From the NCBI GenBank assembly GCA_002773495.1, contig PFAX01000029.1:23498-45794 (forward strand): a stretch of DNA of 22,297 nt, given 5' to 3'. Position numbers and translations under genes: made by a program. The stretch comes from a bacterium (Candidatus Gribaldobacteria) CG10_big_fil_rev_8_21_14_0_10_37_21 (GTDB lineage: Bacteria; Patescibacteriota; Minisyncoccia; Minisyncoccales; CG1-02-41-26). Below, in pieces: positions 12,824 through 17,148 of this stretch. Under the pieces are notes generated by a model. The model ran no database searches and had not been told where the DNA came from. It saw only the letters and a program-made list of their open reading frames with translations. How positions within the stretch are numbered: the stretch's first letter is position 1; the number at the start of each line of letters is the position of its first letter.

Positions 12824-13210
12824 TTAATTTTCTTGACTTTTCAAAACCATTAGAAGCCCTTGAAAGTGCTTTAAAGAGGTCGGCAACTTAGCAAAAATCT
12901 GTTCAGCTAACTTCTCTTTATAAGTGTGGGCTGTATAATTTCTCTCGCTAACAACATCTAACCAAAAATCGTTATAATCAAGTATCCCCTGATGAAAGGC
13001 CTCCTTAAAACAGGTTTTTGGGGAATTATATATCACATTATGATTTTCCTCCAAAAATGTTTTAAGTGCTTTCCAGGATAAATCAAAAACAAGCTCAAAC
13101 CTTTTAATCGCTGAATCTCGCACAATATCTGTTTTTTCTTGTTGCAAAACTTCAGCTAAGCGAGATAGCGTTTTTTCAAAATCAATTAACAAAGATTGAG
13201 TTTTTGACAT
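12824..13210 (-). CDS. hepT: HepT-like HEPN ribonuclease toxin
   Basis: This 128-residue all-helical protein has the HEPN active-site motif RX4HXY as RNYTAHTY (about residues 90-97), plus the family features KRFELVFDLSWKALKTFL and CFKEAFHQGIL. HEPN proteins of this type are RNases or tRNA-modifying toxins; in characterised pairs MntA adds AMP to the Tyr of RX4HXY and silences the toxin. Here all motif residues are intact. It follows mntA by 14 bases. The order (mntA first) is the reverse of the commonly described hepT-mntA order. Confidence 0.88.
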   Translation of the reverse strand: MSKTQSLLIDFEKTLSRLAEVLQQEKTDIVRDSAIKRFELVFDLSWKALKTFLEENHNVIYNSPKTCFKEAFHQGILDYNDFWLDVVSERNYTAHTYKEKLAEQIFAKLPTSLKHFQGLLMVLKSQEN

Positions 13211-13224
13211 ATTAATTTAATTTA

Positions 13225-13536
13225 TTAGTTTAAGTATTCCACCTTTTCTTTTGCCACTTGTTTGAATTTTTCATCAACTTCTGAAAAATCAACTAAATCA
13301 ATTTTATACAGGGTTTCAATATCATTAAAAAGCGCTTCCTGAATTGCCCCCATTGCCGTTGTTGGCACTGGCTCTTTGCCCTCAATGCCAACATCAACAT
13401 CCGACCTATCGTCGCCTTTTCCTGTAACCCTAGAGCCAAAAAAGAAGACCTTGTATTTTGACAAGTCCAGGTGTTTACCCACTATATTCAAAATTTCTTT
13501 TTTCAGTTTTTCAACTGGATAATATTCTAACCTCAT
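13225..13536 (-). CDS. mntA: MntA-like minimal nucleotidyltransferase antitoxin
   Basis: This 103-residue protein has the nucleotidyltransferase motif GSX10DXD: GSRVTGKGDDRSDVDVG (about residues 34-50), and a third acidic residue is likely in IDLVDF. It would AMPylate its HepT partner. TATAAT lies six bases before the ATG with TTGTTT 17 bases further upstream, so it has its own probably leaderless promoter inside the end of the upstream gene. That promoter would let antitoxin be made independently of the upstream gene. Confidence 0.88.
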   Translation of the reverse strand: MRLEYYPVEKLKKEILNIVGKHLDLSKYKVFFFGSRVTGKGDDRSDVDVGIEGKEPVPTTAMGAIQEALFNDIETLYKIDLVDFSEVDEKFKQVAKEKVEYLN

Positions 13537-13542
13537 TGTTTA

Positions 13543-13571
13543 ATTATAAATCAGGTTCTAAAGAAAAACAA
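13543..13571 (-). promoter_or_regulatory. mntA promoter, probably leaderless
   Basis: On the minus strand TTGTTT (13571-13566), a 17-base spacer and consensus TATAAT (13548-13543), six bases before the ATG at 13536. It overlaps the last codons of the upstream gene. Confidence 0.6.
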
Positions 13572-13798
13572 TCTTTGTTAAAGCGAATGGCTGCACCTTT
13601 TTCTTTACCAAACTTGTCGCTTACAACAACTTTGTTTTCAGATAAATACTCTCTAACTGGCAAATAAAAATACTTATTGGCGGCTCGTCTGATTCTAACA
13701 ACTACTTCGTTGTTTCGACCAGTTTTAAAACCAAGCCATTTATCGCCATTGTCCTTGAGTCGCTCTGCTAAGTATTTAAAATTATCTTTTGTTTGCAT
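13544..13798 (-). CDS. Small basic hypothetical protein upstream of mntA
   Basis: This 84-residue protein starts MQTKDNFKYLAERLKDNGDK; a longer open frame to 13846 only translates the dispersed repeat (CLPAGR) and is rejected. It is rich in Lys and Arg (VVVRIRRAANKYFYLPVREYL), with no membrane segment. It ends seven bases before the mntA ATG. Its place suggests a cotranscribed accessory gene, but no function is recognised. Confidence 0.6.
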   Translation of the reverse strand: MQTKDNFKYLAERLKDNGDKWLGFKTGRNNEVVVRIRRAANKYFYLPVREYLSENKVVVSDKFGKEKGAAIRFNKDCFSLEPDL

Positions 13799-13805
13799 AG
13801 ACTTT

Positions 13806-13901
13806 ATGCCTTCTTTCCTGCCTGCCGGCAGGCAGGATTGCCCCAATTACTAACTATAAATTACTAATTACTCAAATTTTGAACGAAGCGAAAAATTTAT
13901 G
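13806..13901. repeat. Dispersed repeat copy 2, next to a tRNA-like 3' end
   Basis: The same architecture as 5842-5936: ATGCCTTCT, palindrome CCTGCCTGCCGGCAGGCAGG (13817-13836), GATTGC, AATTACTAACTA, an AAATTTT/AAAATTT hairpin and a final ATTTATG. It abuts the tRNA-like sequence at 13903. Confidence 0.8.
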
Positions 13902-14000
13902 AGGGTCTGGTAGGATTCGAAAGTATTTCCAAAAGGACAAGCGGGTTTGTGCCTGCTGGTGCAAGAGTCATGCGGGGGATAAGTTCTCGCCACAGTACCC
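13902..14000 (-). ncRNA. tRNA-like element, unresolved or degenerate
   Basis: On the minus strand the 5' end GGGTACTG and 3' end CAGACCC can form a seven-pair acceptor with one bulged A, and TTCGAATCC near the 3' end looks like a T-loop. The matching T-stem strand (ATACT) does not pair, no normal D-loop or anticodon arm can be drawn, and the length (98) is too great for a class I tRNA. It lies in the position where the other locus has a tRNA 3' end. Confidence 0.35.
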
Positions 14001-14012
14001 ACCACAAAATAA

Positions 14013-14052
14013 TTTTTAAGGCATCGCTAAATCGCTGATGCCAAAAATAATT
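14013..14052 (-). terminator. Possible terminator after tRNA-Trp
   Basis: GGCATC (14020-14025) and GATGCC (14037-14042) pair, with ATTTTT/AAAAAT flanks extending the stem around a small bulge. On the minus strand a TTAAAAATTATTTT tail follows. It separates tRNA-Trp from the tRNA-like element. Confidence 0.5.
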
Positions 14053-14055
14053 TTG

Positions 14056-14127
14056 CGGGGGTACTAGGACTCGAACCTAGAAGTCAAGTTTTGGAAACTC
14101 GCAGTTTACCATTGAGCTTATACCCCC
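14056..14127 (-). tRNA. tRNA-Trp (anticodon CCA)
   Basis: Acceptor GGGGGTA/TACCCCC, anticodon stem CGAGT/ACTTG with loop TTCCAAA (anticodon CCA), T-arm CTAGG/CCTAG around TTCGAGT, discriminator G. The D-stem is weak (AGCT/AACT, one mismatch). CCA is not encoded. It lies 40 bases after rpmG and may be cotranscribed with it. Confidence 0.88.
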
Positions 14128-14167
14128 AACCTGCCAAAAAAGGCAAGTTTTTACGATTATTTTTTGT

Positions 14168-14329
14168 TTACTTCTTTGCTTCTTTGTGGGTGGTGTGCTT
14201 TCGGCACCTTGAACAGTGCTTGCTCGCTTCTAATTTACCCTCAACTTGTTTAGTTTTGTTGGTAAAATAGTTGATCTCTTTGCACTCTTTACACTGCATT
14301 TTAACAGTTGTTTTTTTCTTTTTTGCCAT
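14168..14329 (-). CDS. rpmG: Ribosomal protein L33
   Basis: This 53-residue basic protein of the large ribosomal subunit has the zinc-ribbon form: CKECKEINYFTNKTK with Cys pairs CxxC near residues 14-17 and CSRCRKHTTHKE near residues 41-44, so it is the zinc-binding (C+) type. The start ATG 14329 gives MAKKKKTTVKMQ; an in-frame start eight codons earlier is less likely. A TATAAAAT sequence lies about 13 bases upstream and overlaps a small GGCAA/TTGCC hairpin. Confidence 0.94.
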   Translation of the reverse strand: MAKKKKTTVKMQCKECKEINYFTNKTKQVEGKLEASKHCSRCRKHTTHKEAKK

Positions 14330-14406
14330 AGTTTTATTTATTTTATAAGGCAAAACGCTTGCCTCTTTAACTCACATTAGCAAAAATCGCCCAAATAAGC
14401 AACTCC

Positions 14407-14625
14407 TTATTCTTTTTCATTGATTGCTTTTAAAATAGTCAGTAAAACAATAAAAGCAACAGTTAGCAGGGCTAAACTTGGCAATAATTTGCCACTAAGC
14501 CCTCCGCCACTTCACCCAGACAAACTCAACGGGCATATCTCCCAAATAGAAAGCAAGGTGGTAAGGGTGAATAAAGCCCCGAACATAATTGCTCCAATAG
14601 CACTGATTCTTTTGATTGAAAGCAT
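14407..14625 (-). pseudogene. Two-segment membrane protein with in-frame TGA at codon 38
   Basis: The minus strand opens with MLSIKRISAIGAIMFGALFT and continues LTTLLSIWEICPLSLSG, then TGA (14514-14512), then SGGGLSGKLLPSLALL, TVAFIVLLTILKAINEKE and TAA. Both sides are one reading frame and each carries one good membrane segment, so the 72-residue product looks like a single two-segment protein interrupted in a Gly/Ser-rich loop. It may be a nonsense pseudogene, a sequencing error or a recoded UGA. AAGGAG overlapping its stop codon has no obvious start after it. No family is assigned. Confidence 0.6.
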
Positions 14626-14648
14626 ATATTTATATTTATTTTTATTTT

Positions 14649-15104
14649 TTAACTTAAATACATTTTTGCACCCTCTAAAATAGCAAACTTAAAAAGTTTA
14701 TTTAAGTTTTCTTTTTTAAGTTTTTCCCACTTAAAATCTAAATGTTCCTCGCTAATTTTTATTTCCCCTGATTTATAAGTTGCTTCAAAAAATATATTAA
14801 AAATGCGAACCAACCCTCCTAACGGGCTTTGTTTATTTGGGTTTTCGTTTCTGCCTAAAGCGACGGGTTTTAAGCTTAAATCAAATTTTACCTCGCCAAT
14901 TTCTTCTTTAAGCTCTCTTCTTATAATCTTATCAAGGGGCGTTTCAAACTCGTTAAAGTCAACCCTGCCCCCGGGCAAATCATAAAAACCTTCATATGAG
15001 CCACCCCGAGCGGCTTTTAAAATTAAGATTTCACCCCGGCTATTTTTAAGAAAAACTTTCAACGAAACCTGATAAAAATCTTTTATATCCTTTATTTGTT
15101 CCAT
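14649..15104 (-). CDS. Nudix hydrolase
   Basis: This protein of about 151 residues hydrolyses a nucleoside diphosphate linked to another moiety, releasing a product such as a damaged or excess nucleotide. The Nudix box is visible as GGRVDFNEFE, then TPLDKIIRRELKEEIGEV (about residues 45-72), with the REL-EE-G core intact and about three extra residues compared with the usual spacing. The preceding strand FYDLPGG is typical. The start is ATG 15104; an in-frame TTG at 15119 would add five residues. The upstream 40 bases are a copy of a leader repeated at other genes. Confidence 0.92.
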   Translation of the reverse strand: MEQIKDIKDFYQVSLKVFLKNSRGEILILKAARGGSYEGFYDLPGGRVDFNEFETPLDKIIRRELKEEIGEVKFDLSLKPVALGRNENPNKQSPLGGLVRIFNIFFEATYKSGEIKISEEHLDFKWEKLKKENLNKLFKFAILEGAKMYLS

Positions 15105-15123
15105 AATTTTATTTCTCAATTAT

Positions 15124-15160
15124 TTTTCAACTTTTTGCTAAAAATAGAATTGCCCCCTTA
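15124..15160 (-). repeat. Shared leader repeat, copy A (Nudix)
   Basis: A diverged copy of the repeat in the spacers at 16031, 16740 and 17084: it keeps TTCAACTTTTTGCTAAAA and ATAGAATTG on the plus strand. It lies upstream of the Nudix start and reaches the stop codon of the CAP gene. Confidence 0.55.
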
Positions 15161-16024
15161 CATGCTTTCAATGCAGACATTATAAACTTTTACTTGATGA
15201 TTGTAATCTAAAATAAGCGCTTTTAGATTGTTCGCAAATGTATTGTATTGGCTAACTAACTCGTTATATTCGTCAACTGCCTGCTTGTAATTGTTGCCCC
15301 GCTTGGGCCTGATGTTTTCAACTTCATTTTTTTTGTTTAATAACTGCTGTTCTAAAATAGCCAAGGTTGCTTGGCCTTCTTTAATTTCAGAGCCAAGCAC
15401 CTCGTCTGGCAAAGGGCAATCGGCCTGAGGCCTGCCAAACTCCTGCACCGACAGCCAAACCATCTTACCCTCGTAGACCCCCCGTTTAACAGCAACACCA
15501 ATCTCTGTGTATTTGCCCTGCAAAATATTTTCTCTGTGCCCTGGCGAATTCATCCAAGCATTCACCAAGTCCTCGTCGTTTTTATAATTTCCCAAAGCCA
15601 AATTTTCACCCACTAAAAGATACTCATAGCCAACCATTTGAGCCAATTCAGCCGGGCCGTCGCCTGTTGGCGATTGATGGGCAAAATATTGCCTTGAAAA
15701 CATATCCTCCGCCTTGGCCTGAGCCATTAATGCTAATTTTGCGTTAACCGAAAGCACGGGCAAGCCATATTGCTGGCGCTGAATATTTGTTTCAAAAACA
15801 ACGCCCTCCAAAGTTAAATTAGAAGCAACTTCTTCCCTTGGGCCAAACAAGGGCGATGGCGTAATAATTTGTTGCTTAATCTCTTTTAATTCATCCATTC
15901 TCACTTCCAGCCCTTCTTTGGCTAAATTAAACCAACCGCTCAAATCAAAGCGAAAATAATACCCGGCAAAAATAGCCATTGTGATAACCCCGATGCCAAA
16001 AAATATTTTTGTTCTCTTTTTCAT
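15158..16024 (-). CDS. Secreted or anchored CAP/SCP-domain protein with C-terminal coiled coil
   Basis: About 288 residues. One N-terminal hydrophobic segment (about residues 5-22) is a signal or anchor. A linker with PSPLFGPRE leads to a CAP domain (about 75-205) with the family motifs NIQRQQYGLPVL, AKAEDMFSRQYFAHQSPTGD, YLLVGENLALG, AWMNSPGHRENIL and YTEIGVAV, like bacterial YkwD-type proteins. The His/Glu set of the CAP cavity is present; function in bacteria is mostly unknown. Residues about 220-285 are heptad-like (coiled coil). The start is ATG 16024; a TTG at 16036 is also in frame. Its upstream region holds leader repeat copy B. Confidence 0.9.
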   Translation of the reverse strand: MKKRTKIFFGIGVITMAIFAGYYFRFDLSGWFNLAKEGLEVRMDELKEIKQQIITPSPLFGPREEVASNLTLEGVVFETNIQRQQYGLPVLSVNAKLALMAQAKAEDMFSRQYFAHQSPTGDGPAELAQMVGYEYLLVGENLALGNYKNDEDLVNAWMNSPGHRENILQGKYTEIGVAVKRGVYEGKMVWLSVQEFGRPQADCPLPDEVLGSEIKEGQATLAILEQQLLNKKNEVENIRPKRGNNYKQAVDEYNELVSQYNTFANNLKALILDYNHQVKVYNVCIESM

Positions 16025-16030
16025 TTTGTT

Positions 16031-16078
16031 TTTCAACTTTCCATCTTTTTGTTAAAAATAGAGTTGACCCCTATTTTT
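16031..16078 (-). repeat. Shared leader repeat, copy B (CAP)
   Basis: On the minus strand AATAGGGGTCAACTCTA followed by TTTTTAACAAAAAG and GTTGAAA. It lies just upstream of the CAP gene start. Confidence 0.65.
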
Positions 16079-16091
16079 TTTTCTTTTTGCC

Positions 16092-16121
16092 TTGACAAAC
16101 AACATCTCTTTTTGCTATTAT
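16092..16121 (+). promoter_or_regulatory. Plus-strand promoter of a possible small RNA
   Basis: TTGACA (16092-16097), an 18-base spacer and TATTAT (16116-16121). No plausible protein gene follows on this strand. Confidence 0.6.
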
Positions 16122-16127
16122 ACAAGT

Positions 16128-16196
16128 ATTCAGACGAAAAGGGGTCCAAAAGGTAATACCTAAGGCACCCTTTTCTTTTGTTTTACGCTATTTTTT
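16128..16196 (+). ncRNA. Candidate small RNA with terminator-like hairpin
   Basis: Downstream of the promoter at 16092 lies an extended hairpin (16136-16175): GAAAAGGG with CCCTTTTC, CC with GG and AGGT with ACCT, separated by small bulges and an AAT loop. T-rich sequence follows (TTTTGTTTTACGC, then TTTTTT at 16191-16196). The predicted transcript of about 70 bases converges on the NYN gene. It could instead be the 3' hairpin of that gene. Confidence 0.45.
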
Positions 16197-16715
16197 ACCA
16201 ATCTTACTTTGAATATCTTGATCGTCTAAATAAGCGAAATAGTTATTTGATAATTCTTTATACAAAGATGATCTATATTTTCTATCTGGAAAAAGTATTT
16301 TTTCAAATTTGTTTTCTTCAATCAAAAAATCAACCAATAATTTATAATCTCCGTCTCCGGAAACAAGAATAATTTTGTTAAAATTCTCCTGCCTATATAG
16401 CTTTTTCATAATATGAAAAATAATATCCGAGTCAACATTCCCCTTCTTTTTACCAATCATCGCCGGGTTATGCTCGCGAAATATTAAAACAAAGCCCGCG
16501 TCCTGAATTTCCTCGTATAATTCTTGATTTGCTTCTTGAATATATCCTAAAAAATAATAGGCCTTGTCAACATTATATTTTTTCTCTAAATAGATTCTAA
16601 AACGAGCAAGGTCAACCCTCCAAGGATTAATCTCTTTTTTTGCCGTATTGACATATAAATTTTGCCCATCCACAAAGGCAAGATTTTTTATTTGAATTAA
16701 ATTCTCTTTTCCCAT
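16188..16715 (-). CDS. NYN-domain (LabA/DUF88-like) putative ribonuclease
   Basis: This 175-residue protein has the NYN (PIN-like) metal-binding motifs: LAFVDGQNLY (about residues 12-21), KGNVDSDIIFHIM (about 90-102) and ILVSGDGDYKLLVDFL (about 115-130). These acidic residues match the LabA/YacP-type nuclease active site, so Mg2+-dependent RNA cleavage is likely. It is complete. TAAAAT is six bases before the ATG with TTGAAA 17 bases further upstream, so it is probably leaderless; the -35 lies in leader repeat copy C. The stop is TAG, and the gene converges on the possible small RNA. Confidence 0.88.
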   Translation of the reverse strand: MGKENLIQIKNLAFVDGQNLYVNTAKKEINPWRVDLARFRIYLEKKYNVDKAYYFLGYIQEANQELYEEIQDAGFVLIFREHNPAMIGKKKGNVDSDIIFHIMKKLYRQENFNKIILVSGDGDYKLLVDFLIEENKFEKILFPDRKYRSSLYKELSNNYFAYLDDQDIQSKIGKK

Positions 16716-16721
16716 CTTTGA

Positions 16722-16750
16722 ATTTTATTATTTTTTAATTCAACTTTCAA
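16722..16750 (-). promoter_or_regulatory. NYN gene promoter, probably leaderless
   Basis: On the minus strand TTGAAA (16750-16745), a 17-base spacer and TAAAAT (16727-16722), six bases before the ATG at 16715. The -35 box is in leader repeat copy C. Confidence 0.5.
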
Positions 16751-16783
16751 CTTTTTACTAAAACTAGAGTTGACCCCTATTTT
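16740..16783 (-). repeat. Shared leader repeat, copy C (NYN)
   Basis: On the minus strand AAAATAGGGGTCAACTCTAG, then TTTTAGTAAAAAGTTGAAAG. TCAACTCT and the opposing AAAGTTGA can pair. It is nearly identical to copy D. Confidence 0.75.
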
Positions 16784-16793
16784 CATTCTTTGC

Positions 16794-17060
16794 CTAATCA
16801 GTTAGCTGGATTATAAATAGCCCGTTTTTCTCTATCTCTTCTTTTTGCCCAAAGCTATCAAGGTCAAACTTTAAGATATAATCAATTTTTTTCTCAATTT
16901 TTCTGCCAGTGTATTCTTTAGTTTGCGGATTCCACTCCTCTAAAATTAAAACATCTCCTTCCTCAACATCAAAATCAGCCACCCTCAACTCAAACCTTTT
17001 CTTGCCTGCCTGCACTAACTCAAAATACTCTGGCCAAATTTTCTTTTTAATTATTTTCAT
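16794..17060 (-). CDS. ASCH-like / DUF3850 domain protein
   Basis: This 88-residue protein is a compact PUA-like fold: MKIIKKKIWPEYFELVQAGK with KRFELRVADFDVEEGDVLIL, WNPQTKEYTGRKIEKKIDYI and a final LFIIQL. WPEYFxLVxxGxKxFELR is a typical ASCH/DUF3850 start. ASCH domains are thought to bind RNA, and one studied family member is a nucleoside hydrolase; nothing here shows which. The spacers on both sides hold leader repeats C and D. Confidence 0.85.
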   Translation of the reverse strand: MKIIKKKIWPEYFELVQAGKKRFELRVADFDVEEGDVLILEEWNPQTKEYTGRKIEKKIDYILKFDLDSFGQKEEIEKNGLFIIQLTD

Positions 17061-17083
17061 AAATTTTTATTATTTTTTAATTA

Positions 17084-17127
17084 AACTTTCAACTTTTTAC
17101 TAAAACTAGAGTTGACCCCTATTTTTT
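17084..17127 (-). repeat. Shared leader repeat, copy D (ASCH)
   Basis: On the minus strand AATAGGGGTCAACTCTAG then TTTTAGTAAAAAGTTGAAAG. It differs from copy C at only a few positions. It lies between the ASCH-like gene and the end of the res gene. Confidence 0.75.
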
Positions 17128-17148
17128 TTATATGTCTAATAACACTGA

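Noticed and set aside
13799..13846. N-terminal extension of the 13544-13798 gene reading CLPAGR
   Set aside because: It only translates the dispersed palindrome repeat; the ATG at 13798 is outside the repeat and gives a normal protein.
13902..14000. tmRNA or tRNA-Sec
   Set aside because: No tag reading frame, no TCA anticodon loop, no proper T-stem and too short for tmRNA.
14407..14625. Genome-wide reading of UGA as glycine
   Set aside because: Genes of 855 and 978 codons have no internal TGA, and the PIN and 1693 genes end in TGA at sensible places, so only this one codon is in question.
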